Notes: generated from the sequence alone by a model not told the origin. A DNA stretch of 64,000 bases from Leifsonia williamsii (GCF_030433685.1 NZ_JAROCF010000001.1:992001-1056000), one strand, 5' to 3'. Counted from the first letter of the stretch, positions 1 through 10,034 are shown. Numbers and translations: made by a program.

Positions 1-1
1 C

Positions 2-3000
2 GTCTCATTCATGGGTGCGGCTCTGCGCTCGCTCGAGAGCGGCCCGCAGCTCGCGACCGGTCCCGTCCCCTCCACCATGGACCTCACCGCCGAGGGCGCA
101 CTCGACTGGCTGCACCTCGACGGCGCGACGATGGAGCGCTCCGCCGACGGCGACGGCTCGCTCGGGGTCGCCAATCGCGACGCCTCCGGCACGATCAACC
201 AGCAGGGCGACAACCCGGCCACGTACTCATGGAGCAACGGCACCACGGTCGTGCAGCAGCCGGGCACCCGCACCGGCGGGGTCTTCCTGGCCCGCACCGG
301 TGACTTCGCCCAGCCGTGGGGCTGGGACCTCACGGTGGCCTCCGCACCCGGCCCGCGCACCCTCCGATTCGTCGCCGGCGCCTGGCAGGCCACCGCTCAG
401 CTGACGGTGACGCTCGACGGAGCCACGACCCCGGTCCTGACCGATGGGAGTCTCAGCGCCGGAGGCGCAGCCGTCAGCTACCTGTACACCGTCTCCATCC
501 CGGCCGGCTCGTCCGCGAAGATCAGCACGCAGCTGACGAACACCACCGAGGCGAACGGGAACGGCAACGTCACCCTCGCCGGTGTCACGCTGGCCGAGCA
601 GGACTTCCATGCGGCCCTCTCCACGCTCGTGCAGCAGGCCGAGGCCCTCGACGCGTCCGGCGCGGAGCCGGCGATCGCCGACCAGCTCGACGCCGAGACC
701 GAGGTCGCGAAGGCGCTGCTCGCCGACGCCGGCGCCCCCGCACTCGATGTGCAGCGCGAGGTCGCGCTGCTCCAGGCCGCGGTGGCGGCGGCGACGGCCA
801 GCTCCAGCGGAGCGCAGTACACGTACCAGACCAACCCGGGCCTCACGGCGTCGTTCGGCTGGGAGGGCGACAAGGACGCTCCCATCGCCTTCATCGACGG
901 CAGCTACCGTCTGCGCGACCACGGCAACACCATCGTGACGTTCGGCGTGCCCGACATCCCCGGGAAGATCGGCTGGCGCAACGCCGAGGGGTACCTCCCG
1001 GCCTTCATCAGCACCTATGCCAAGGGCGGGCTGGAGTTCACCATCCAGAGCTTCTCGGACGAGGTCACGGTCGGAGGCAACCGGTTCGAGGTCGCCTACT
1101 CACGCATGACGACGAAGAACACGACCGCCGCCGCGGCCACGCTTCCGCGCGTCTCCACCGCGCTCGTCCCGCTGAACGGCGGCGCCGCCGAGACGACGGT
1201 CGCGGCGGGCGCCACCGTCGTCCGCGACTACGCCATCGGCGCCGACCGCTTCGGCAACACCTACGCCTGGCCCACGGACGCGCAGCTGCAGGCGCTCGGC
1301 TCGTACGACGAGCACTACAGCCACATGCGCGACTACTGGAACGGCCGCCTGTCGGCGATCGCGGACATCACCGCGCTGCCCGACGCGCGCCTGATCAACG
1401 CCTACAAGGCCGGTTACATCTACACGCTGCTGATCCGGGACGACGTGAACGGCCAGAAGCAGCTCCACGTCGGTGAGAACGGCTACGACGAGATGTTCGA
1501 CCACGACACGATCGGCATCGTCTCCAACCTGCTGAACCTGGGCGACTTCACCTACGCGAAGGACTACCTCGCCACGCTGCCCGCCCAGCTCCAGTACCAG
1601 GACGCCAAGTGGAAGTACAGCGTCCCGTACGCCATCTACCTCCAGCGCACGGGAGACGAGGGCTTCGTCCGCGATCACTTCGACGTGATCAAGACGAATA
1701 CCCACACGATCTCGAGCGACCGTGAGGACGGCGGCACCGGCATCATCAAGATCACCAACGCCATCGACTCCGACGGGCACTGGACGGTCGACAACTGGTC
1801 GGCGCTCTACGGCCTCTCGACCTACAAGTACCTGGCCGAGAAGCTGGGCGACCCGGCAGAGGCCGCCTGGGCGCAGTCCGAGTACGACAGCCTGATGGCC
1901 GCGGCGAACGCGAAGCTCGACGCCACCCGTGCCCAGTACGGCCTCGGCTACATCCCGATGGCCATGGACCAGCCGAACGAGTCCGGCCCGCGCAGCGACC
2001 CCCGCGACGCGAACTGGGCCTCGATGTTCCTCTTCGGAGGCTGGGCCTGGGACAGCTACCTCTACGGCATGCCGCAGTCCGGCTCGATGCTCACCGACAT
2101 CGACAAGACGTACGCGTACGGCATCGACCGCCGGAAGGGCGTCTCCGACTCCCCGTACAACTTCGGCGGCTACCCGCACGGGTTCTACTCGAGCGCGTAC
2201 AACGCCGGCTACGGCGGTGCGGCCCTGCGCGGCGAGCAGTACCGCGACATCGGCATCAAGGCGTACGAGTTCATGATCGACCACTCGCAGAGCGGCCCGT
2301 TCGGCTGGTGGGAGGGCGTCGCCTACCCCAGCGACGGCTCGCCATGGGACATCGCGCACGCCTCCGGCGGCGGCGGGTCGGACCAGCACATGTGGGGTCA
2401 GGCCATGAACACCAAGATGCTGTTCGACTCCCTGGTCTCGCTGGCCTCCGACGGCTCCCTGATCATCGGTCGCGGCGTGCCGACCGAGTGGGTCGCCGAC
2501 GGGAAGAAGGTCGCGCTCGACGACTTCCCGGTGAGCGACGGCGGCCGCATCGGCTATGCGATGGAGGCGAAGAAGAACACGGTCGCGCTCTCCTTCAGCG
2601 GCGACCTGGACAAGGTCCCCGGGATCAGCGTCCAGCTGATGGCGCTGAAGGACAACATCGCCTCCGTGAACGTCAAGGGCGCGAAGGTGGATGCGGCAGC
2701 GGGCACGATCTCGCTGCCGAAGGGCACCACGAAGGTCACGATCAAGCTCGGCCACCCCGTCCTGACCGCCACCAAGCAGCCGAGCATCTCCGGCAAGCCG
2801 GTCGTGGGCAGCACCCTCACCGCGAAGCAGGGGACGTGGACGGCCCAGGGCGCGAGCTTCGCCTACCGGTGGCTGCGCGACGGCCGGCCGATCGAGGTGC
2901 CCGCGGCTCCGGCCGCGTCGGGCGCGTCCGCTCTCGCCGCTGTCGTGGCTCAGCCGGCGGCCGCAGCAACCGGAGCGACCTATACGCCGACGGCCGCCGA

Positions 3001-3310
3001 TGCCGGTCACGCCATCTCCGTACGGGTCACGGCCTCCCTCGCCGGCTACGACGACGGGACGGCGACCTCCGCCGCGGTAAGGATCGCTGCCGCCGCGGGC
3101 CCGGGCGGCGGGGGTGACGGCGGGGGTGCCGGAGGCGGCGGTGCGAGCGGCGGTGCGGGAGGCGCGAGCGACCCCGCGGCCACCGGTTCCGGAGACGGCG
3201 TGCTCGCCAGCACCGGGAGCGACGCGGCCTGGCCGCTCGGGCTGCTCGCCGCAGCGCTCATCGCTGTCGGTGCCGTCGCCTTCGGGGTGCGGCGGAGCCG
3301 GCGCGCATGA
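2..3310 (+). CDS. Wall-anchored six-hairpin glycosidase-like protein, 5'-truncated
   Basis: The reading frame is open to the window edge and begins without a signal peptide, so the N-terminus lies outside the window; the first ATG in view is at 11. The central part (about residues 480-830) resembles the alpha/alpha-barrel, six-hairpin glycosidase-like fold of large secreted actinobacterial proteins (DUF5695-like), with motifs such as GENGYDEMFDHD and a glycine/tryptophan-rich HASGGGGSDQHMWGQ stretch. An Ig-like/bacterial A6-type repeat (about 905-1020) and a glycine-rich linker follow. The C-terminus has LASTG (1065-1069 counted from the ATG at 11), a hydrophobic helix and an arginine-rich tail, the LAxTG signal of class E sortases. 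Role: probably surface polysaccharide hydrolysis; substrate unknown. The catalytic assignment is inference. Confidence 0.75.
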   Translation, partial: VSFMGAALRSLESGPQLATGPVPSTMDLTAEGALDWLHLDGATMERSADGDGSLGVANRDASGTINQQGDNPATYSWSNGTTVVQQPGTRTGGVFLARTGDFAQPWGWDLTVASAPGPRTLRFVAGAWQATAQLTVTLDGATTPVLTDGSLSAGGAAVSYLYTVSIPAGSSAKISTQLTNTTEANGNGNVTLAGVTLAEQDFHAALSTLVQQAEALDASGAEPAIADQLDAETEVAKALLADAGAPALDVQREVALLQAAVAAATASSSGAQYTYQTNPGLTASFGWEGDKDAPIAFIDGSYRLRDHGNTIVTFGVPDIPGKIGWRNAEGYLPAFISTYAKGGLEFTIQSFSDEVTVGGNRFEVAYSRMTTKNTTAAAATLPRVSTALVPLNGGAAETTVAAGATVVRDYAIGADRFGNTYAWPTDAQLQALGSYDEHYSHMRDYWNGRLSAIADITALPDARLINAYKAGYIYTLLIRDDVNGQKQLHVGENGYDEMFDHDTIGIVSNLLNLGDFTYAKDYLATLPAQLQYQDAKWKYSVPYAIYLQRTGDEGFVRDHFDVIKTNTHTISSDREDGGTGIIKITNAIDSDGHWTVDNWSALYGLSTYKYLAEKLGDPAEAAWAQSEYDSLMAAANAKLDATRAQYGLGYIPMAMDQPNESGPRSDPRDANWASMFLFGGWAWDSYLYGMPQSGSMLTDIDKTYAYGIDRRKGVSDSPYNFGGYPHGFYSSAYNAGYGGAALRGEQYRDIGIKAYEFMIDHSQSGPFGWWEGVAYPSDGSPWDIAHASGGGGSDQHMWGQAMNTKMLFDSLVSLASDGSLIIGRGVPTEWVADGKKVALDDFPVSDGGRIGYAMEAKKNTVALSFSGDLDKVPGISVQLMALKDNIASVNVKGAKVDAAAGTISLPKGTTKVTIKLGHPVLTATKQPSISGKPVVGSTLTAKQGTWTAQGASFAYRWLRDGRPIEVPAAPAASGASALAAVVAQPAAAATGATYTPTAADAGHAISVRVTASLAGYDDGTATSAAVRIAAAAGPGGGGDGGGAGGGGASGGAGGASDPAATGSGDGVLASTGSDAAWPLGLLAAALIAVGAVAFGVRRSRRA

Positions 3311-3374
3311 GCCGGCTCGCATGAGTCCGCTCGCATGAGCCGGCTCACGTGATCCGGCTCACGTGATCCGGCGG
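3305..3374. repeat. Five 14-bp tandem repeats spanning a stop codon
   Basis: Units start at 3305, 3319, 3333, 3347 and 3361. The first three follow GCATGAGCCGGCTC (one with two changes); the last two follow ACGTGATCCGGCTC/GG. The TGA stop of the upstream glycosidase lies in unit 1, and units 2 and 3 repeat the ATGAG context, so copies of the stop codon are duplicated. The array runs into the terminator hairpin. Confidence 0.85.
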
Positions 3375-3408
3375 CGGCCCCGGGGTATCGGGAACCCCGG
3401 GGCCGCCG
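3372..3408 (+). terminator. GC-rich hairpin after the anchored glycosidase gene
   Basis: The arms GGCGGCCCCGGGG (3373-3385) and CCCCGGGGCCGCC (3395-3407) are perfectly complementary with a 9-nt loop, and one more pair can extend the stem. No T-tract follows, as is usual for actinobacterial hairpins. Confidence 0.7.
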
Positions 3409-3441
3409 TCGCCGTGCGGGGTGGCCGACTAGTCTGGACAG

Positions 3442-4545
3442 GTGGCGATGAGGGCGAGCCGGCCGAAGGTGACCATGGCGGACGTCGCGCGCGATGCGGG
3501 CGTCTCGGTCATGACGGTCTCGTACACCTACAGCAGCCCGCACCGCGTCTCGCCGAGGACGCGCGAGCGGGTGAACGCCTCCGCCCAGAAGCTGGGCTAC
3601 CAGGGCCCCAACCCCTCTGCGCGCTCGCTGCGGCAGGGCAAGAGCAACAGCGTGGCCGTCGTGGTGGGGGAGGGCCTGACCTACGCGTTCGACGATCCGC
3701 AGTCGAGCCGGTTCCTGGCGGGCGTCGCCGCCGTCTGCGTCGAGTTCCGGCAGAGCCTCACCCTCCTGCCGGTCAGCGGGGACGAGTCCGACGGCGACCG
3801 CATCCACCAGTCGAGCGCCGACGCCTTCATCTGGTGGACCGGCGTCTCCGAGGGGCCGCTGCTGGAGGCGCTGATCGCGGCGGGCAAGCCGATCGCCATC
3901 CAGGGCGCTCAGCCCGACTCCTTGCGCGACCCGGAGGGCGCGGTCGCGGAGCGCGTGCACGTCGTCACCATCGACGACCGCGCGGCGGCGGAGGCGATCG
4001 CCGAGGTGACGTTCGCCGGCGCGGCGGCGCCCGCGGTCGTCAGCTTCGCCCTCGACGACGACCAGGACCCGGTGATCGTGCACGGGCCCGCGCTCGACGA
4101 CATCCGCTTCCCCGGTGCGCGCCAGCGCCTCGAGGGCTTCAGGGCGGCATGCGAGCGGCTCGGACACGCGTGGGAGGCGGTGCCGGTGGCCGTGGTCAGC
4201 CGCAACCACCGGCAGGACGCCCGGCCGCTGATCGAGGAGCTGTTCGAGCGCGACGTGCGGCCGGACGCGGTCGTCGCCATGAGCGACCAGCTGGCGCTGA
4301 GCGTGCTCGACGTGCTGGCGGACCGCGGTCTCACGACGCCCGACGACGTGTCGGTCAGCGGGTGGGACGACTCCGCGGAAGCGGAGCAGCAGGGGCTCAC
4401 GAGCGTGCACCAATCGCTGGAGGAGCAGGGGACGCGCTGCGCCCTCCTCGCCCTCGGGCAGCTCAGCGAGCCGGCGGAGGGCGTCGCGGTGGAGGAGCCG
4501 TGGTCGCTCGCCGTGCGCGCGACGACCAGGCGGCGGCGCGCCTGA
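3442..4545 (+). CDS. LacI-family transcriptional regulator (alpha-glucoside cluster)
   Basis: This is a 367-residue LacI/GalR regulator. The N-terminal helix-turn-helix is clear (VTMADVARDAGVSVMTVSYT), although the hinge-proximal segment reads SYTYSSPHRVS instead of the usual SRVLNG pattern. The periplasmic-binding-protein-like effector domain fills the rest. The start is GTG at 3442, with an in-frame ATG at 3448 as alternative. TAGTCT (3430-3435) lies 6 nt upstream of the GTG and no ribosome binding site is seen, so the mRNA is probably leaderless. The neighbouring convergent alpha-glucosidase and the ABC importer beyond it are the likely regulon, through the palindromes at 6207-6244. The effector is probably an alpha-glucoside such as maltose or trehalose (inference). 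Confidence 0.88.
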   Translation: MAMRASRPKVTMADVARDAGVSVMTVSYTYSSPHRVSPRTRERVNASAQKLGYQGPNPSARSLRQGKSNSVAVVVGEGLTYAFDDPQSSRFLAGVAAVCVEFRQSLTLLPVSGDESDGDRIHQSSADAFIWWTGVSEGPLLEALIAAGKPIAIQGAQPDSLRDPEGAVAERVHVVTIDDRAAAEAIAEVTFAGAAAPAVVSFALDDDQDPVIVHGPALDDIRFPGARQRLEGFRAACERLGHAWEAVPVAVVSRNHRQDARPLIEELFERDVRPDAVVAMSDQLALSVLDVLADRGLTTPDDVSVSGWDDSAEAEQQGLTSVHQSLEEQGTRCALLALGQLSEPAEGVAVEEPWSLAVRATTRRRRA

Positions 4546-4567
4546 CCGCAGGCTGCACCGCCACCCC

Positions 4568-4597
4568 GCTCACCACTGCCACGCTCACCACTGCCAC
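4568..4597. repeat. 15-bp tandem duplication over the alpha-glucosidase stop codon
   Basis: GCTCACCACTGCCAC occurs twice without a gap (4568-4582 and 4583-4597). On the minus strand the unit codes for the last residues WQW plus TGA of the GH13 gene, so a second copy of the tail and stop lies immediately downstream. Confidence 0.9.
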
Positions 4598-6222
4598 ACG
4601 GCCGCGTCGGGCAGGAGCCTCCCCTCGCTGATCGCCTCCGGGATGCTCGTGACGCGATGCCCGGCCGCCGGCAGCTCCACCGGCTCGTCGCCCAGGTTGA
4701 CGACGACGCGGACCGCTCCGTTCGTGAAGGCGACGACGCCGTCGGCGGCCTCCTGCCACTCCACCGTGCCGAGACCCAGCGCGAACTCGGTCCGGAGTGC
4801 TGCGCATCGCCGGTACAGCGACACGGTCGACTGCGGGTCCGCCAGCTGGCGGTCGACGCTGAGCGCGCCGTACTCCTCCGGCTGCGGCAGCCAGGAGGCG
4901 CCGCTCGGGCTGAACCCGTAGGCGGGCTCGTCCTCCGCCCATGGCAGCGGCACCCGGCAGCCGTCGCGCCCGTGCTCGACGCCCCCGGTGCGGTGGAAGG
5001 TCGGGTCCTGTCGCGCCTCCGCGGGCAGGGCGAGGTGGTCGGGGAGGCCGAGCTCCTCGCCCGCGTAGACGTACGCCGACCCGGGCAGTGCGAGCATGAG
5101 CATCGCCGCCGCGCGCGCTCGCCGCAGACCCAGGGCGCCGTCGGGAGGCGGCGTCCCCGGCCCGGCGGCGGGCGGCCATGAGACGGCGTCCGCCAGGCCG
5201 AAGCGGGAGGCGGCGCGCATCACGTCGTGGTTCGAGAGCACCCAGGTCGTCGGCGCCCCCACCGCGTCGTTCTCGCGCAGCGTGGTCGTGATCGACCGGC
5301 GGACGCGCTCGGCGCTCCAGCCGACGGTCAGGAAGTCGAAGTTGAACGCCTGATGCATCTCGTCCGGCCGCACGTACCGGCTGAGCCGGCTCGCGGGCGC
5401 GACCCACGCCTCCGCGACCAGGACACGGTCCGGTCCGTACTCGCCGACCAGCGACCGCCAGCGCCGGTAGATGTCGTGCACGCCCTCCTGATCCCACATC
5501 GGCCCGCGCGCGCCGCCGTCCACGATCTCGCCGGAGGGGCGGTCCCAGGCGGGCAGGGCGGGGTCCTTGATCAGCCCGTGTGCGACGTCGACCCGGAAGC
5601 CGTCGACGCCGCGGTCGAGCCAGAACCGCAGCACGTCGTCGAACGCCTCCACCACCTCCGGGTTGCGCCAGTCGAGGTCGGGCTGCCGCGCGTCGAACAG
5701 ATGGAGGTACCACTCGGCATCGCCGGGCAGACGCGACCATGCTGGGCCGCCGAAGACCGAGATCCAGTCGTTCGGCGGCAGCTCGCCGGCGGGCCCGCGG
5801 CCGGGGCGGAAGACGTAACGCGCGCGTTCGGCGCTTCCCGGAGCGGACTGCCGGGCCGCCGCGAACCACGGATGCTCGGACGAGGTGTGATTGGGGACGA
5901 GGTCGATGATCACGCGGAGGCCGCGCCGGTGCGCCTCCGCGAGCAGCGAATCGAAATGGTCGAGCGTCCCGAAGACCGGGTCGACGTCGCAGTAGTCGGC
6001 CACGTCGTACCCGGCGTCGGCCTGGGGAGAGACGTAGAACGGCGAGAGCCAGATCGCGTCGACGCCCAGCCCCTGCACGTAGTCCAGCCGGGCCGCGATG
6101 CCGGGCAGGTCGCCGATGCCGTCGCCGTCCGCGTCGGCGAAGGAGCGCGGGTAGATCTGGTAGATCACGGCGCTGCGCCACCAGTCCTGCCCGTTGCGAG
6201 AAGAAATAGTATCGATACACAC
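4585..6222 (-). CDS. GH13 alpha-glucosidase (oligo-1,6-glucosidase/trehalulose-hydrolase type)
   Basis: A 545-residue intracellular GH13 enzyme. It has the N-terminal WWRSAVIYQIYPRSF motif, then region I (DLVPNHTS), the nucleophile region (DGFRVDVAHG), the acid/base region (VLVAEAW) and the third carboxylate region (LSNHDVMR), followed by a C-terminal beta domain. It hydrolyses alpha-glucosidic bonds of imported oligosaccharides to glucose. No signal peptide. The GTG at 6222 is the only start that keeps the conserved WW motif; TACTAT (minus strand, 6235-6230) lies 7 nt before it, so the message looks leaderless. It is divergent from the ABC importer and convergent with the LacI gene. Confidence 0.88.
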   Translation of the reverse strand: MCIDTISSRNGQDWWRSAVIYQIYPRSFADADGDGIGDLPGIAARLDYVQGLGVDAIWLSPFYVSPQADAGYDVADYCDVDPVFGTLDHFDSLLAEAHRRGLRVIIDLVPNHTSSEHPWFAAARQSAPGSAERARYVFRPGRGPAGELPPNDWISVFGGPAWSRLPGDAEWYLHLFDARQPDLDWRNPEVVEAFDDVLRFWLDRGVDGFRVDVAHGLIKDPALPAWDRPSGEIVDGGARGPMWDQEGVHDIYRRWRSLVGEYGPDRVLVAEAWVAPASRLSRYVRPDEMHQAFNFDFLTVGWSAERVRRSITTTLRENDAVGAPTTWVLSNHDVMRAASRFGLADAVSWPPAAGPGTPPPDGALGLRRARAAAMLMLALPGSAYVYAGEELGLPDHLALPAEARQDPTFHRTGGVEHGRDGCRVPLPWAEDEPAYGFSPSGASWLPQPEEYGALSVDRQLADPQSTVSLYRRCAALRTEFALGLGTVEWQEAADGVVAFTNGAVRVVVNLGDEPVELPAAGHRVTSIPEAISEGRLLPDAAVWQW

Positions 6223-6244
6223 GCTTCGAATAGTATCGTTACAC
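6207..6244. promoter_or_regulatory. Paired LacI-type operators in the alpha-glucosidase/importer divergent promoter
   Basis: Two direct copies of TAGTATCG(A/T)TACAC, 24 bp apart, carry cores GTATCGATAC (6209-6218, perfect palindrome) and GTATCGTTAC (6233-6242, one mismatch). A central CG dyad is typical of LacI-family sites. The second core overlaps the minus-strand -10 TACTAT of the GH13 gene; the first covers its early transcribed region. The likely ligand protein is the LacI regulator at 3442-4545. Confidence 0.7.
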
Positions 6245-6285
6245 AGCGCGGGCCGACGCCCGCCCCCAACTCGACGAGGAGTGTC

Positions 6286-7566
6286 ATGAGAGCACGAGGC
6301 ATCACCATCGCAATCGGGATCGCGGCCATCGGCGCGGTCCTCGCCGGATGTTCCGGCACCGGCGGATCGGGAGGCGGATCCGACGCCGACTCCGGTCTCG
6401 ACGGCAAGGGCCCGATCACGTTCGTCCAGGGCAAGGACAACTCGAACGTGATCCGCCCGCTGATCGACAAGTGGAACAAGGACCACCCGGACGAGAAGGT
6501 CACCTTCAAGGAGCAGACCGACAAGGCCGACCAGCAGCACGACGACCTGGTGCAGCACTTCCAGGCCAAGGACTCCAACTACGACGTGGTCGACGTGGAT
6601 GTCGTCTGGACCGGTGAGTTCGCGGCCAAGGGCTGGCTCCAGCCGCTGAAGGGCGATTTCGAGATGGACAACTCGAAGCTCCTGGAGTCGACGGTCAAGT
6701 CCGGCACGTACAACGGCACGCAGTACTCCGCGCCCCGCGCGTCGGACGGCGGCATCCTCTATTACCGCAAGGACCTCGTGCAGAAGGCGCCCGCGACGTG
6801 GGACGAGCTCCTGAAGGACTGCGACATCGCCAAGGCCAAGGGCATCGGCTGCTACGCCGGACAGTTCGCCCAGTACGAGGGGCTGACCGTGAACGCGGCG
6901 GAGGCGATCAACACCGACGGCGGCGCCATCGTCGGCGACGACGGCAAGACGGTCACGGTCGACAGCCCCGAGGCCAAGGCGGGCCTCTCGCGGCTCGTGG
7001 ATGCGTTCAAGGGCGGCCAGATCCCGGCCGAGGCCATCACCTACCAGGAGGAGCAGGGTCGGCAGGCGTTCGAGGCCGGAAAGCTGATGTTCCTGCGCAA
7101 CTGGCCGTACGTCTACAGCCTCGCGAAGACCGACGGCGAGTCGACGGTCAAGGACACCTTCGGGATCGCTCCGCTGCCCGGTGTCGAGGAGGGCAAGCCC
7201 GGCGCATCGAGCCTGGGCGGTCACAACGCCGCGATCAGCGTGTACTCCAAGCACAAGGCCACCGCATTCGAGTTCCTGAAGTTCCTCCAGTCGGAGGAGA
7301 CCCAGCGGTTCTTCGTCACCCAGGGCTCGCTCGCGCCCGTGGTCGCGTCGCTCTACGACGACGCCGACCTCAACGCGCAGCTGCCGTACCTGTCGACGCT
7401 GAAGACCTCGATCGAGAACGCGGTGCCGCGTCCGGTGTCGCCGTTCTACCCCGCCATCACCAAGGCCGTGCAGGACAACTCCTACGCGGCGCTGAAGGGC
7501 GACAAGACGGTCGACGAGGCGCTGAAGGACATGGCCTCGGCCATCCAGACCGCCTCCGCCGGCTAG
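6286..7566 (+). CDS. Extracellular sugar-binding lipoprotein of an ABC importer
   Basis: A 426-residue solute-binding protein of the MalE-like family 1. It starts with a short signal peptide ending in the lipobox LAGC (Cys near residue 22), then a Gly/Ser-rich linker and the two-lobed binding domain. The start is ATG 6286 with GAGGAG 4 nt upstream. It captures alpha-glucosides at the outer membrane face for the permeases 7651-9539; specificity is inferred from the adjacent GH13 enzyme. No ATPase gene lies in the cluster, as is common for actinobacterial sugar importers that share an MsiK-type ATPase. A strong hairpin follows at 7588-7619. Confidence 0.9.
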   Translation: MRARGITIAIGIAAIGAVLAGCSGTGGSGGGSDADSGLDGKGPITFVQGKDNSNVIRPLIDKWNKDHPDEKVTFKEQTDKADQQHDDLVQHFQAKDSNYDVVDVDVVWTGEFAAKGWLQPLKGDFEMDNSKLLESTVKSGTYNGTQYSAPRASDGGILYYRKDLVQKAPATWDELLKDCDIAKAKGIGCYAGQFAQYEGLTVNAAEAINTDGGAIVGDDGKTVTVDSPEAKAGLSRLVDAFKGGQIPAEAITYQEEQGRQAFEAGKLMFLRNWPYVYSLAKTDGESTVKDTFGIAPLPGVEEGKPGASSLGGHNAAISVYSKHKATAFEFLKFLQSEETQRFFVTQGSLAPVVASLYDDADLNAQLPYLSTLKTSIENAVPRPVSPFYPAITKAVQDNSYAALKGDKTVDEALKDMASAIQTASAG

Positions 7567-7587
7567 GCGTCGCGCGGCGCATCGCTC

Positions 7588-7619
7588 ACCGGGCGGCGGG
7601 AACCCTCCCGCCGCCCGGT
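7588..7619 (+). terminator. Intra-operon hairpin between binding-protein and permease genes
   Basis: The arms ACCGGGCGGCGGG (7588-7600) and CCCGCCGCCCGGT (7607-7619) pair perfectly around a 6-nt loop. Its position suggests partial termination or mRNA 3'-end protection, which would raise binding protein over permease. Confidence 0.65.
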
Positions 7620-7650
7620 CCCATCCTTCCCACCTGCCTCCGGAGGCCCC

Positions 7651-8681
7651 ATGTCGACGCCCGACGTCATCGCACCGCCGTCACCCGCCCGCCCGCGACC
7701 TCCCGCGCGCGACGGGGCCCGGAGGCAGCAGCGCGCGGGGAGACGGTCCGCGCTGCTCCTGATCCTCCCGACCCTGGTCCTGCTCGCCGTGGTCATCGGG
7801 TACCCGATCGTGAGCGCGGTCGTCATGTCGTTCGAGAAGGACGCCGGCCTCGACCCGGCGACCGGCCTGTTCGTGCAGGGCGGGTTCGCGGGGTTCGAGA
7901 ACTACGCGCACTGGCTGCTGCAGCGCTGCATGGGGCCGGACGGCGCCGTCATCGCCTGCCCCCCGGGCAGCCTGGGCGCCCAATTCTGGAACGCGACGCT
8001 GGTCACCTTCTTCTTCACCGTCGTCACGGTCGCCCTGGAGACCGTGCTCGGCGTCTGGTTCGCCGTCGTCATGAACCGCGCCTTCCGCGGCCGCGCGATC
8101 GTGCGGGCGGCCATCCTGGTCCCGTGGGCGGTGCCCACCGCGGTGACCGCGAAGCTCTGGTTCTTCATCTTCTCGGCGGCGGGAGTGGCGAACGCCGTAC
8201 TCGGCGCCCAGATCCTGTGGACGAGCGACGAGTGGGCGTCCCGGTTCGCCATCATCATCGCCGACACCTGGAAGACCGCGCCGTTCATGGCGCTGCTGAT
8301 CCTCGCCGGCCTGCAGATCATCCCCGAGGAGGTGTACGAGGCCGCCCGCATGGACGGCGCCTCCACCTGGCAGTGCTTCTGGAGCGTGACGCTGCCGCTG
8401 CTGAAGCCGGCGCTCCTCGTCGCCATCCTGTTCCGCGTGCTCGACGCGCTGCGCATGTACGACCTCCCCGCGATCCTGACCGGGGGAGGAGGAGGCGACG
8501 GTCACGCGACGACGACCCTGTCGATCCTCGTCGTCGACCAGATCCGGCAGGGCTTCAACGGCGCGGCCGCGCTCTCGACCATCACGTTCATCATCATCTT
8601 CGGCGTCGCGCTGATCTTCGTGCGCGTGCTCGGAGCCGACGTCGTCCGCACCCAGCAGGCGCAGCAGAAGGGAGCACGCCG

Positions 8682-8685
<4 letters not shown>
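7651..8685 (+). CDS. ABC sugar permease, MalF-like
   Basis: A 344-residue inner-membrane permease with a charged N-terminal cytoplasmic tail and about six transmembrane helices. The EAA loop is visible (EAARMDGASTWQCFWSVTLP), the contact for the ATPase. The start ATG 7651 has CGGAGG 5 nt upstream. It overlaps the next permease gene by ATGA, so the two are translationally coupled. It forms the heterodimeric channel with the product of 8682-9539. An extra periplasmic segment around CMGPDGAVIACPPG is longer than in minimal MalF proteins. Confidence 0.9.
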
Positions 8686-9535
<850 letters not shown>

Positions 9536-9539
<4 letters not shown>

Positions 9540-9868
9540 GCCACCACCAGCGTCGGCTTCGCCTCCTCCCTCACCGGCTGCTCCTCCGGCTCGACGATCA
9601 GCCCGCGGGGGCCGTCGGCGGTCTCGGCCAGGCGGGCGAGCCAGCCGCGGTTGAGTACGGGGGCGCGCGAGCCGGAGAAGTGGAACATGACGTTGCTGGT
9701 GGGGTGGAGCCACACGCTCGTGCGGCCTCCGCCGCTGTCGGCCGGGTCCTTCCACGAGAACGCGAAGCTCTGGCCGCTGCGCAGCTTGTTGATGATGACG
9801 ACGTGGAGATGCGCGAGCGTCCGGTCGTCGAACTCGACCTCTCGGCCGTCGTAGGCGAAGTAGCCCAT
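9536..9868 (-). CDS. Small conserved protein, DUF7882-like (Microbacteriaceae type)
   Basis: 110 residues, soluble and without signal peptide. It begins MGYFAYDGREVEFDDRTLAH and contains VVIINKLRSGQSF and a WLHP.S...FHFSGSR segment. These are hallmarks of a small family common in Microbacteriaceae that is often mislabelled as ATP-dependent DNA ligase; no ligase motif (KxDG) is present. The function is unknown. The ribosome binding site GAGAGGG lies before ATG 9868, and a TTGACG (minus strand, 9935-9930) could be its -35. It is a single gene between two operons. Confidence 0.75.
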
Positions 9869-9955
9869 GGTGGTGCCCTCTCTGGTCGGTCCGGAAGGGG
9901 CAAAGATTCGATTGCCAGTCGAGCCTTCACGTCAACCGGAGGGTGCCTGACCAGT

Positions 9956-9976
9956 GTGACCCCTTTCGGGGGTCAC
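9956..9976. terminator. Short hairpin in the 9869-10054 intergenic region
   Basis: The arms GTGACCCC and GGGGTCAC close a small loop starting TTTC. It lies between the DUF7882-like gene promoter and the dockerin-amidase terminator, and may act as a second, bidirectional stop. Confidence 0.5.
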
Positions 9977-9997
9977 GGCGAGAGCGCCGAGAGGATT

Positions 9998-10034
9998 GCC
10001 AGGCCGGCGTTCGTGTGTCGAACGCCGGCCTGGC
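9998..10034 (-). terminator. Strong terminator of the cohesin-dockerin operon
   Basis: A perfect 16-bp stem (GCCAGGCCGGCGTTCG, 9998-10013, with its complement at 10019-10034) encloses the loop TGTGT. It begins 20 bp past the amidase stop codon. Confidence 0.8.

Noticed and set aside
1100..3322. Long minus-strand open frame opposite the anchored glycosidase
   Set aside because: Mirror frame of a GC-rich gene, rich in Arg/Val/Gly with no domain; the plus-strand frame has clear domains and a sorting signal.
3305..3374. CRISPR-like repeats
   Set aside because: 14-bp units follow each other without spacers and no cas gene is present.
5227..6285. In-frame upstream extension of the sugar-binding lipoprotein gene
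   Set aside because: It runs opposite the GH13 gene and lacks a signal peptide; the ATG at 6286 has a ribosome binding site and lipobox.
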